A stretch of DNA of 6,304 bases. Source: Ruminococcaceae bacterium UBA5904. Lineage in GTDB: Bacteria; Bacillota; Clostridia; Oscillospirales; Acutalibacteraceae. The DNA is taken from positions 715 to 7,018 of the forward strand of contig DJEG01000130.1 of the NCBI GenBank assembly GCA_002431305.1, in the 5' to 3' direction. Of this stretch, positions 1 to 6,304 are shown one piece after another. Position numbers and translations under genes: made by a program. Below the pieces are notes generated by a model. The model saw nothing but the letters and a program-made list of their open reading frames with translations. It did not search any database and had not been told where the DNA came from. Numbering within the stretch: the stretch's first letter is position 1; every line of letters starts with the position of its first letter.

Positions 1-1440
1 GACATTGACATCCCGCTCGAATATTATCAAAACACTATAAAACGTCAGGCTATAGTAAATTCGGGCGTTAAATTCATACTTAAAAATCAGATATCCGAAT
101 CAAGATTCGAAACATTCGAATATTACTACGAAAACGGAATAAAAGATTACGTTGAGGAATTCACCGGCGATGAGGCGTTTACGTCCGTTCAGTTCTGGCA
201 GACAGAGCGCATAGGCAGAGACCGCGAGGACAAGCCCGACTATAAAGTTAAAATAAATACCGCGCTCTGCTTTTCCAAAACAAAACAATTAAAGGAATTC
301 TATCACAACTCGAGTTTCCTCGAGCACGGCGGAGCTCCCGACAAGGCGTTAAAAAGCGCATTCGTCTCGCAGATAGATTCATATTTAAAACAAAACGGAA
401 AATACACGAAAACCGACGGAAAGGTAAACATTCAGGACATCGAGGACTGTCTCGTTATAATCATCTCCTCATTCTCGACTCAAACTTCATACGAAAATCA
501 GACTAAAAAATCCATTACAAATAAATTCATACAGGAAGCGATGACGGATTTTCTAAAGCATCAGCTTGAAATATATTTTATTGAAAACAAGCTTGAAGCC
601 GACAGAATCGCAGACCAGATTCTCATTAACATGCGAAGCCGTGTTCACGCCGAAAAAGCGAAACTCGCCATTAAAAATAATCTGACGGGCAAAATGGATA
701 TGGGCAACAGGGTCGAAAAATTCGTCGACTGCCGAAGCAAGGACGTAAACGAGCGCGAGCTGTTCATAGTAGAGGGAGACTCGGCTTTGGGCGCGTGTAA
801 ACAGGCGCGGGACTCCGCGTTTCAGGCTATCATACCCGTCAGAGGTAAAATTTTAAACTGTCTGAAAGCCGATTATTCGAAGGTTTTTAAAAGCGAAATA
901 ATCACCGATTTAATAAAAGTCCTCGGCTGCGGAGTCGAGGTTAAGACAAAAGCGAATAAAAATATCAGCAACTTTGACATAGACGCTCTGCGCTGGAACA
1001 AGGTAATAATCTGCACCGATGCGGACGTTGACGGATTTCAGATAAGAACGCTGATTCTGACAATGCTTTATTCGCTGACCCCGACGCTTATAGAGGAGGG
1101 CAAGGTTTATATTGCCGAATCTCCTCTTTATGAAATTACGTCGAAAAACGGCACGTGGTTTGCATACAACGAACAGGAAAAAGCCGACGCATTAAAAGAA
1201 ATCGGAGACGCAAAATATACAATTCAGCGTTCAAAAGGTCTCGGCGAAAACGAACCCGACATGATGTGGATGACAACCATGAACCCCGCAACTAGACGTC
1301 TTATAAAAGTTGAACCGAATTCGGATCCGATAAAGACAGCCGACGTATTCGACCTGCTGCTGGGCGATAATCTTCAGGGCAGAAAAGACCATATAGCAAA
1401 CAACGGATACAAATATATGGATCTTACCGATTTGAGTTAA
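1..1440 (+). CDS. parE: Type IIA DNA topoisomerase, B subunit (ParE/GyrB-like), 5' end missing
   Basis: This is the ATP-driven subunit of a type II topoisomerase; it captures a DNA segment and supplies the metal-binding TOPRIM half of the cleavage site. The reading frame is open from base 1, so the gene begins upstream, and an internal ATG at 541 is not the start. The visible 479 residues lack roughly the first 190, which form the GHKL ATP-binding part. Residues 1-190 match the transducer domain, including YENGIKDYVEEF (about 41-52) and the ATP-contacting Gln167-Thr-Lys169. The TOPRIM domain follows, with EGDSA at 258-262 (Glu258) and DADVDG at 340-345 (metal ligands Asp340, Asp342, Asp344). 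The C-terminal QRSKGLGEN block lies at 409-417. There is no insert after TOPRIM of the kind seen in E. coli GyrB, so the layout is the short Gram-positive/ParE form. Odd residues are Phe-Gln in place of the usual Ser/Ala-His after DADVDG, and Ser411 and Asn417 in the YKGLGEM block. The A subunit follows after 12 bases. The family is certain; ParE rather than GyrB is an inference. Confidence 0.9.
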   Translation, partial: DIDIPLEYYQNTIKRQAIVNSGVKFILKNQISESRFETFEYYYENGIKDYVEEFTGDEAFTSVQFWQTERIGRDREDKPDYKVKINTALCFSKTKQLKEFYHNSSFLEHGGAPDKALKSAFVSQIDSYLKQNGKYTKTDGKVNIQDIEDCLVIIISSFSTQTSYENQTKKSITNKFIQEAMTDFLKHQLEIYFIENKLEADRIADQILINMRSRVHAEKAKLAIKNNLTGKMDMGNRVEKFVDCRSKDVNERELFIVEGDSALGACKQARDSAFQAIIPVRGKILNCLKADYSKVFKSEIITDLIKVLGCGVEVKTKANKNISNFDIDALRWNKVIICTDADVDGFQIRTLILTMLYSLTPTLIEEGKVYIAESPLYEITSKNGTWFAYNEQEKADALKEIGDAKYTIQRSKGLGENEPDMMWMTTMNPATRRLIKVEPNSDPIKTADVFDLLLGDNLQGRKDHIANNGYKYMDLTDLS

Positions 1441-1447
1441 GGAGGCG
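1441..1447 (+). promoter_or_regulatory. Ribosome binding site of the topoisomerase A subunit gene
   Basis: GGAGGCG lies directly after the TAA stop of the B subunit and 5 bases before the ATG at 1453; measured from the GGAGG core (1441-1445), the spacing is 7 bases. It is a near-perfect Shine-Dalgarno sequence. Because it abuts the upstream stop codon, terminating ribosomes could reinitiate here, which would help keep the two subunits in balance. Confidence 0.85.
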
Positions 1448-1452
1448 GTATC

Positions 1453-3690
1453 ATGGCAAGAAAGAGAAAAACGGACGAAACAAAAAAACAGACTCCCGAG
1501 CTTACGGCGCATATTCTCGGCGCCGGCGAAGTCAACGAACAGGATATCACCTATACTCTTGAAAATAACTACATGCCCTACGCCATGAGCGTTATTCTGT
1601 CAAGAGCGATTCCCGAAATCGACGGATTCAAACCCTCGCACAGAAAGCTTCTGTATACAATGTACCTCATGGGGCTTTTAAAGGGCGATAAGGTCAAAAG
1701 CGCAAACATAGTCGGACGTACAATGCAGTTAAACCCTCACGGAGACCAGGCGATTTACGAAACCATGGTCAGACTCACGCGCGGAAACGAAACACTGCTT
1801 CACCCGTATATCGATTCAAAAGGCAACTTCGGCAAAGCGTATTCAAAAAACATGCAGTACGCCGCCTCGCGTTACACAGAAGCAAAACTTGATAAAATCA
1901 GCGCGGAACTTTTTGCCGACATAGACAAGGATACAGTTGATTTTGTTCCCAATTACGACAATTCGATGACCGAACCCACGCTGTTCCCTGTCAGATTCCC
2001 ATCAATACTCGTAAATTCCAATATGGGTATAGCCGTCGGAATGGCGAGCAATATATGTTCGTTCAATTTAAACGAGGTATGCCGTACGGCGATTGAACTT
2101 ATAAAGAATCCCGGGCACGTTATAGCCGACACTTTAAAAGCTCCCGATTTCAGCGGCGGAGGCAGACTGATTTACGACAGAGCAAAGCTCGAGGAAATTT
2201 ACGAAACGGGACGCGGTGCCGTCAGAATCCGTTCAAAATACGAATACGATAAAAAGAATAACTGTATCGATATAACAGAAATTCCCCCGACGACAACGAG
2301 CGAGGCAATAATCGAAAAAATTATCGAACTTAATAAAACGGGCAAACTCCGCGACATCAGCGACATAAGAGACGAGACGGACAAGTCCGGACTTAAAATC
2401 ACAATCGACTTAAAGCGCGGAACAGACCCGGAAAAGCTGATGAATACGCTTTTCAAAAAAACTCCGCTCGAGGATTCTTTCTCGTGCAACTTCAACATTC
2501 TTATCGGCAACGTGCCCAAAGTCATAGGCGTACGCGAAATTCTCAACGAATGGACGGCATTCAGAAGCGAATGCATTAAGAGAAAGACGTTTTTTGAGCT
2601 CGAAAAAGCAAAAGAAAAACTTCATCTTCTGCTCGGACTTAAGAAAATTCTTCTCGACATCGACAAGGCTATAAAAATAGTCAGAGAAACAGAGGAAGAA
2701 GCCGACGTCGTACCGAACCTGATGATAGGATTCGGAATAGACGAGACGCAGGCGGAGTATGTCGCGGAAATTAAACTCCGTCACTTAAACAGAGAATATA
2801 TTTTAAAACGCCTTTCGGATATCGACGACCTTCAAAAGAGCATCGAGGATATGGAGGATATATTAAAAAGCAAATCACGCATTAAAAAGATTATTATTTC
2901 TGAGCTTGAGGACGTTTCGAAAAAATACGGAAAAGACAGACGCACCGAAATAATTTACGTCGACGAAGAGGAATCGTCCGCCCCCGAAGATGAAATTCCC
3001 GATTATCCGGTCAGATTATTCTTTACAAAAGAGGGATATTTCAAAAAGATTACTCCCCTGTCTCTGCGCATGAGCTCGGAACAGAAGTTAAAAGACGGCG
3101 ACGAAATTGTATATGAAACAGACGCGTCCAATGCAGATGAAATCCTGTTCTTTACAAACAAGTGTCAGGTATACAAGACAAGGGCATGCGAATTCTCGGA
3201 TACAAAGGCGAGCGTTTTAGGCGACTTCGTATCGTCTAAACTCTCAATGGACAAGGACGAACTGCCCGTCAATATGACCGTTATAAAAAAATACACGGGT
3301 TACATGCTCTTTGTATTCGAAAACGGAAAAATCGCAAAAATAGACATGTCCGCATATGAGACTAAGACGAACAGAAAGAAACTTATAAAAGCATACTCGG
3401 ATAAATCCCCGCTCGTCAGCTGTATTCATATAGAAGAGGACGCAGACTACGTTATCCGCTCGACATCCGGCAGGTTCCTTATATTCAATTCGGGTTCGAT
3501 ATCGCCGAAATCGACTAAGGACTCTCAGGGCGTCGCAATAATGACTCTCAAAAAGGGTCATAAGACCGCGGGCATAACTTTATACAATGAAAATATGTTC
3601 GTAAAACCGTCAAGGTACAGGACAAAAACGCTCCCCGCGGCGGGAAGCACACTGTCGGGCGAAGACTCGTTTGAGCAAATCAGTTTCTGA
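1453..3690 (+). CDS. parC: Type IIA DNA topoisomerase, A subunit (ParC/GyrA-like)
   Basis: This is the DNA-cleaving subunit, 745 residues and complete; two copies would join two B subunits to relax or decatenate chromosomal DNA. Domains in order: a charged N-terminal tail (1-35); the winged-helix cleavage domain starting at ENNYMPYAMSVILSRAIPEIDG, with catalytic Arg140-Tyr141 in AASRYTEAKL; the tower region with GIAVGMASNI, which holds the DNA-intercalating Ile; a long coiled coil with a dimer gate (about 377-500), ending in YGKDRRTEI; and a C-terminal beta-pinwheel region (about 514-745). The pinwheel is shorter than that of gyrase (about 320 residues), shows about four recognisable blades, and has no QRRGGKG-type GyrA-box, so negative supercoiling is unlikely. 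The region equivalent to the quinolone pocket is altered: NPHGDQAIYE at 94-103 has Gln99 where E. coli GyrA has Ser83, Glu103 at Asp87, and Asn94 for the first His of HPHGD. The start is supported by the strong GGAGG site. The type IIA A-subunit call is firm; the ParC name is inferred from the missing GyrA-box and from the pairing with the B subunit. Confidence 0.92.
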   Translation: MARKRKTDETKKQTPELTAHILGAGEVNEQDITYTLENNYMPYAMSVILSRAIPEIDGFKPSHRKLLYTMYLMGLLKGDKVKSANIVGRTMQLNPHGDQAIYETMVRLTRGNETLLHPYIDSKGNFGKAYSKNMQYAASRYTEAKLDKISAELFADIDKDTVDFVPNYDNSMTEPTLFPVRFPSILVNSNMGIAVGMASNICSFNLNEVCRTAIELIKNPGHVIADTLKAPDFSGGGRLIYDRAKLEEIYETGRGAVRIRSKYEYDKKNNCIDITEIPPTTTSEAIIEKIIELNKTGKLRDISDIRDETDKSGLKITIDLKRGTDPEKLMNTLFKKTPLEDSFSCNFNILIGNVPKVIGVREILNEWTAFRSECIKRKTFFELEKAKEKLHLLLGLKKILLDIDKAIKIVRETEEEADVVPNLMIGFGIDETQAEYVAEIKLRHLNREYILKRLSDIDDLQKSIEDMEDILKSKSRIKKIIISELEDVSKKYGKDRRTEIIYVDEEESSAPEDEIPDYPVRLFFTKEGYFKKITPLSLRMSSEQKLKDGDEIVYETDASNADEILFFTNKCQVYKTRACEFSDTKASVLGDFVSSKLSMDKDELPVNMTVIKKYTGYMLFVFENGKIAKIDMSAYETKTNRKKLIKAYSDKSPLVSCIHIEEDADYVIRSTSGRFLIFNSGSISPKSTKDSQGVAIMTLKKGHKTAGITLYNENMFVKPSRYRTKTLPAAGSTLSGEDSFEQISF

Positions 3691-3692
3691 TA

Positions 3693-3722
3693 TTCAAGCG
3701 TAGTTAAAGATTCGCATATTAT
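3693..3722 (+). promoter_or_regulatory. Possible weak sigma-A promoter for the two-component operon
   Basis: A good -10-like hexamer TATTAT (3717-3722, 5 of 6 to TATAAT) is preceded after 18 bases by TTCAAG (3693-3698), a poor match to TTGACA. It sits in the only untranslated gap of note, 34 bases before the regulator start at 3756, where a promoter would be expected. AT-rich DNA gives such matches by chance, so this is a candidate only; read-through from the topoisomerase genes is equally possible. Confidence 0.25.
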
Positions 3723-3742
3723 TCTGAAAACATCAAAAAACC

Positions 3743-3746
3743 GGAG
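3743..3746 (+). promoter_or_regulatory. Ribosome binding site that sets the response regulator start
   Basis: GGAG at 3743-3746 touches the first in-frame ATG (3747), leaving no room for ribosome binding to that codon. It is 9 bases from the second ATG (3756), a normal spacing. This favours 3756 as the true start, which also gives the usual N-terminus of the family (Met, one or two residues, then the ILVVEDE strand). Confidence 0.8.
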
Positions 3747-3755
3747 ATGATTTTT

Positions 3756-4424
3756 ATGCAGATACTCGTTGTAGAGGATGAAGTTTCCCTTGCGGACGCT
3801 ATCGTTGCAATACTTAAAAAGGAACAGTACTTTGCCGACGCGGTCTACGACGGAAAAGACGGACTCGATTACGCGTTAAGCGGTATTTATGATTTGATAC
3901 TTCTTGATATAATGCTGCCTAAAATGAACGGCATTGACGTACTGAAGGAATTAAGAAAACAGGGCATTTCCACACCCGTCATGCTTCTTACGGCAAAAAG
4001 CGAGGTCGACGACAAGATCAGAGGTCTCGACACGGGCGCGGACGACTATCTTACAAAACCTTTCAACAAGGGCGAACTGTTAGCAAGAATCAGAGCGCTG
4101 ACAAGGCGCAAAGGTGAGATTCCCGCGAACGAAATGACTTACGGCGACATCACGCTGAATCAGAGCACGTATGAACTCATATGCGGTGCAAATTCCGTAA
4201 AGCTCGGCGGTAAGGAATTCAAAATAATGCAGATGCTCATGTACGCGCCGAAAAACATTATTTCAAAAGATGAATTCATCGAGAAAATCTGGGGTTACGA
4301 CAGCGAGGCTGAGTATAACAACATTGAGGTTTATGTTTCGTTTTTAAGAAAGAAACTCACCGCGATAAAATCAACCGTTCAGATAAAGGCGTCGAGAGGA
4401 ATCGGATATTACATTGAAGGATAA
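3756..4424 (+). CDS. OmpR/PhoB-family two-component response regulator
   Basis: This is a cytoplasmic transcription factor switched on by phosphoryl transfer from its partner kinase, encoded next. It has 222 residues, normal for the family. The receiver domain (1-115) has the acidic pair Glu7-Asp8, phospho-acceptor Asp51 in LLDIMLP, Thr79 in LLTAK and Lys101 in TKPF, so all switch residues are present. The C-terminal winged-helix DNA-binding domain (about 128-222) shows the family pattern: LGGKEFKIMQMLM, then SKDEFIEKIWGYDSEAEYNNIEVYV, then the recognition and wing region ending in RGIGYYIEG. The start at 3756 is preferred to the ATG at 3747 because of the position of the GGAG site. The kinase gene overlaps its last 11 bases. 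Its targets cannot be read from the sequence; self-regulation of this operon is common for the family but is not shown here. The family call is secure, but I cannot assign a named orthologue. Confidence 0.96.
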   Translation: MQILVVEDEVSLADAIVAILKKEQYFADAVYDGKDGLDYALSGIYDLILLDIMLPKMNGIDVLKELRKQGISTPVMLLTAKSEVDDKIRGLDTGADDYLTKPFNKGELLARIRALTRRKGEIPANEMTYGDITLNQSTYELICGANSVKLGGKEFKIMQMLMYAPKNIISKDEFIEKIWGYDSEAEYNNIEVYVSFLRKKLTAIKSTVQIKASRGIGYYIEG

Positions 4425-5688
4425 TAATTTAATAATCAAAAAAACAAGAGACCGTTTTATTGCAATAAGCATGACGGCTCTTGTAATAATACTGATATTT
4501 ATTTTCGGATTCATAAACATGCTGATGAATCTCGCGGTAAAGCAGAACCTTGAAAAAAGCATTGATACCGCCGCCGCGGCATCAACGTTTGCAATGACTA
4601 ATTCAAAGTTCGGTTTTCCGTTTTCGTCCTCGCAGATAATAGGCTCTGAGGAACTTAAATCAATAAAATACATTTCCGCTTTCCTCAATTCCGACGGCAG
4701 TATATCGTCGCTCGTATCAAACATGACCGACGACCTTACAACCGGCGAAATGACTCAGATAGCGTCGGGTATAATGGGGCTTAAAAAAGACTATGGCACA
4801 TACTCGCATTATAAGTACCGCATGGTTGAAAACGGAACAGACCGCATTCTCGTTATTGTCGACGCAAGCGCTCTCACCGGTATGCTTTCATCGCTTGCTA
4901 AAATCAGTGTATTTATTATCATTATAAGTATGATAATTGAATTCACGGTTGTAGTCGCCATGTCAAAAAGAACTATAAAACCGCTTGAAGAGGCTTTCGA
5001 CAAGCAGAAACAGTTTATTTCCGATGCGAGCCACGAGCTTAAAACTCCCCTATCTGTCATCTCCGCGAGCGCGGACGTGCTCGAAGCCGAAGAGGGTGAA
5101 AATAAATGGCTTACGTCAATTAAAGATCAGACGGAGAACATGTCGCATCTTGTTTACAGTCTTTTAGACCTTGCAAAACTCGACGAAATGTCCAAACCTC
5201 CCGTCATGGCTGATTTTGATTTGAGTTCGGCAGTACTTAATATTGCTCTCGAATTCGAATGCCCCGCGTTCGAAAACGGAAAAGAACTCACTTATGACAT
5301 AAAACCGGACGTTCACATGTGCGGAAACGAACAGAACATAAAACAGGTTATAACCATTCTTACGGAAAACGCAGTTAAATACGCCGGCGAACAAGGCAAA
5401 ATCGAGATAAGACTGCGCACATCGGGCAAACAGAAAATTATCGAGGTCTACAACACAGGCAAGGGCATCCGCGACGACGAGAGGGATAAAATATTCCAGC
5501 GTTTCTACAGAAGCGACTCGTCGCGTTCGAGGAGCACGGGCGGTTACGGTCTGGGGCTCGCAATAGCTAAATCGCTCGTCACGGCAAACAACGGTACGAT
5601 ATCCGTAACCGGAGTAGAGGGCGAATGGATAAGATTCACCGTCATATTCCAAAGCGGTTCAAATTTACTCACGGGAGCAGTCAGATGA
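4414..5688 (+). CDS. Membrane sensor histidine kinase (HisKA/HATPase_c), partner of the OmpR-family regulator
   Basis: This inner-membrane kinase autophosphorylates on His and passes the phosphate to the regulator encoded just upstream. It has 424 residues. The order is: basic N-terminus (1-14), TM1 (15-40), an outside sensor region of about 120 residues (41-161) with no domain I recognise, TM2 (about 162-183), a short linker, the HisKA helix with His207 in FISDASHELKTP, then the ATP domain. The N-box is TENAVKY with Asn319, the G1 box NTGKGI lies at 347-352, an F-box-like FQRFYRSD follows, and the G2 box GYGLGLA lies at 377-383. There are only about 23 residues between TM2 and the His, so a full HAMP domain is absent. 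In the G1 box Asn347 replaces the common Asp, a variant also seen in other Gram-positive kinases. The start is inferred to be TTG at 4414, overlapping the regulator by 11 bases; its Shine-Dalgarno (AGAGGA, 4395-4400) is weak and 13 bases away. The next in-frame ATG, 4471, would cut into TM1. Its stop overlaps the next gene's ATG. Confidence 0.95.
   Translation: MKDNNLIIKKTRDRFIAISMTALVIILIFIFGFINMLMNLAVKQNLEKSIDTAAAASTFAMTNSKFGFPFSSSQIIGSEELKSIKYISAFLNSDGSISSLVSNMTDDLTTGEMTQIASGIMGLKKDYGTYSHYKYRMVENGTDRILVIVDASALTGMLSSLAKISVFIIIISMIIEFTVVVAMSKRTIKPLEEAFDKQKQFISDASHELKTPLSVISASADVLEAEEGENKWLTSIKDQTENMSHLVYSLLDLAKLDEMSKPPVMADFDLSSAVLNIALEFECPAFENGKELTYDIKPDVHMCGNEQNIKQVITILTENAVKYAGEQGKIEIRLRTSGKQKIIEVYNTGKGIRDDERDKIFQRFYRSDSSRSRSTGGYGLGLAIAKSLVTANNGTISVTGVEGEWIRFTVIFQSGSNLLTGAVR
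5673..5677 (+). promoter_or_regulatory. Ribosome binding site of the sialidase-like gene, inside the kinase coding region
   Basis: GGGAG ends 7 bases before the ATG at 5685, a strong and well-spaced site. With the ATGA stop/start overlap it fixes the start of the last gene and indicates translational coupling to the kinase. Confidence 0.75.
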
Positions 5689-6304
5689 AAATCATAAAAG
5701 CAGAAAAAGAGTTTATATTCAACGAAAACCCGCCCGCGCCCAGCTGTCATGCGAGCACCGTTCTACCGCTCGACGGCGGAAAAACCGTACTCTCCGCCTG
5801 GTTCGCAGGGGCAAAAGAGGGTGAGGACGACGTAGGCATCTGGTTTTCCAAAAGAACAGACGGCAAGTGGTCGTCCCCCGTTCTTCTGACAAAAGAAAAG
5901 GGCGTACCGCACTGGAATCCGGTATTATTCCAAAGAGAAGACGGGAGCGTTATCCTATACTACAAATTCGGAAAACACATCCCGTACTGGCAGACGCGTT
6001 ATATCATTTCAAAAGATAACGGCAAAACATGGTCCGAGGCTCACGACGTAGTAAAGGATGATACGACCGGAGGCAGAGGCCCTGTTAAGAATAAATGCAT
6101 TCGAATTTCAAACGGCGACGTGCTCGCTCCCGCATCAACCGAGCAAAAGGGACGCTGGCGCTGTTTTATCGACATTTCGCACGACGACGGACTGACTTTC
6201 GAAAAACAGAAGTACATAGTCCGACCGAGAACGGCAAAAGGTCTTGTTCAGATGATTCAACCGACATTGTGGGAATCAGAGAACGGTCACATTCACGCGC
6301 TCAT
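5685..6304 (+). CDS. Sialidase-superfamily (BNR_2-like) protein, 3' end missing
   Basis: The frame starts at an ATG that overlaps the kinase stop (ATGA) and stays open to the window end, giving 206 residues of what is usually a 330-400 residue six-bladed propeller. Family marks are HASTVLPLDGG (22-32) followed by SAWFAG, then GVPHWNPVLF (73-82), IPYWQTR (99-105), the Asp-box SKDNGKTW (109-116), GGRGPVKNK (129-137), LAPASTE (147-153) and a second Asp-box-like SHDDGLTF (165-172). These match the BNR-repeat-like group (PF13088 type) that is often annotated as exo-alpha-sialidase. There is no signal peptide or membrane segment, so the product should be cytoplasmic and would act on imported or internal glycans. 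The N-terminal (F/Y)RIP motif of true GH33 sialidases is not seen, so sialic acid release is not assured; another glycosidase activity or glycan binding is possible. Its position suggests it is made together with the two-component system. The fold is likely; the substrate is unknown. Confidence 0.82.
   Translation, partial: MKIIKAEKEFIFNENPPAPSCHASTVLPLDGGKTVLSAWFAGAKEGEDDVGIWFSKRTDGKWSSPVLLTKEKGVPHWNPVLFQREDGSVILYYKFGKHIPYWQTRYIISKDNGKTWSEAHDVVKDDTTGGRGPVKNKCIRISNGDVLAPASTEQKGRWRCFIDISHDDGLTFEKQKYIVRPRTAKGLVQMIQPTLWESENGHIHAL

Noticed and set aside
541..1440. A 299-codon gene starting at the ATG at 541
   Set aside because: The same frame is open upstream to base 1 and encodes a matching transducer domain, so this Met is internal to the B subunit.
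2199..2784. Overlapping antisense reading frames of about 125 codons inside the A subunit gene
   Set aside because: They lie opposite conserved topoisomerase coding sequence, show no recognisable domain and have low-complexity Ser/Ile/Leu- or Phe-rich translations typical of shadows.
3633..3647. Small inverted repeat CCCGC-G-GCGGG near the end of the A subunit gene
   Set aside because: The one-base loop is too small for a stable hairpin, no T-run follows, and it lies 40 or more bases inside the coding region, so it is not a terminator.
1..3690. The pair as the housekeeping gyrase (gyrB-gyrA)
   Set aside because: There is no GyrA-box, the C-terminal domain is short, and several residues fixed in gyrase are changed; no dnaA/recF-type neighbours are visible. 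It cannot be fully excluded from this window alone.
3685..3727. Direct repeat TTCTGA (3685-3690 and 3722-3727) as a regulator binding site
   Set aside because: Six bases recurring once in AT-rich DNA is expected by chance, the first copy is inside the A subunit coding sequence, and the 37-base spacing does not match typical OmpR-family half-site spacing.
3747..3755. Response regulator start at the upstream ATG (3747)
   Set aside because: The GGAG ribosome site is directly adjacent with no spacer; the ATG at 3756 has normal spacing and gives the standard N-terminus.
5164..5652. A 162-codon antisense reading frame across the kinase ATP domain
   Set aside because: It is complementary to well-conserved kinase motifs, has no family resemblance, and its length is explained by the codon bias of the true gene.

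Overview
The window looks like ordinary chromosomal DNA from a low-to-mid GC Gram-positive anaerobe, most likely an uncultured gut-type member of the Clostridia. This is an inference. It rests on strong Shine-Dalgarno sites (GGAGG/GGGAG), frequent AAA, AGA and ATA codons mixed with GC-rich codons, a Firmicutes-style sensor kinase without a HAMP domain, and a second type IIA topoisomerase pair of the kind found beside gyrase in these bacteria. Codon use appears similar in all five genes. I see no insertion sequence, integrase, CRISPR array, tRNA, rRNA or long repeat.

All five genes are on the + strand and densely packed. Positions 1-1440 hold the C-terminal 479 codons of a type IIA topoisomerase B subunit (ParE/GyrB-like). 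After 12 bases comes the complete A subunit (ParC/GyrA-like, 1453-3690). The two would form an A2B2 enzyme that passes one DNA duplex through another using ATP. Catalytic residues are kept in both, but several positions that are nearly invariant in gyrase and topoisomerase IV are changed. These include the residues that bind quinolones and the short C-terminal domain, which lacks a GyrA-box. I read the pair as a divergent topoisomerase IV-like enzyme rather than the housekeeping gyrase.

A 65-base junction (3691-3755) without a visible terminator leads to a second gene group. It contains an OmpR-family response regulator (3756-4424), a membrane histidine kinase that overlaps it by 11 bases and starts with TTG (4414-5688), and a sialidase-superfamily (BNR/Asp-box) protein whose ATG overlaps the kinase stop codon (5685 to beyond the window end). 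The overlaps imply one transcript and coupled translation. The simplest reading is a two-component system that senses an envelope or extracellular signal and is co-expressed with a cytoplasmic glycan-active or glycan-binding protein. The signal and the substrate cannot be read from the sequence.

No wholly new system is evident. The points most worth checking are the altered topoisomerase active-site and quinolone-pocket residues and the tight link between the two-component system and the sialidase-like gene.
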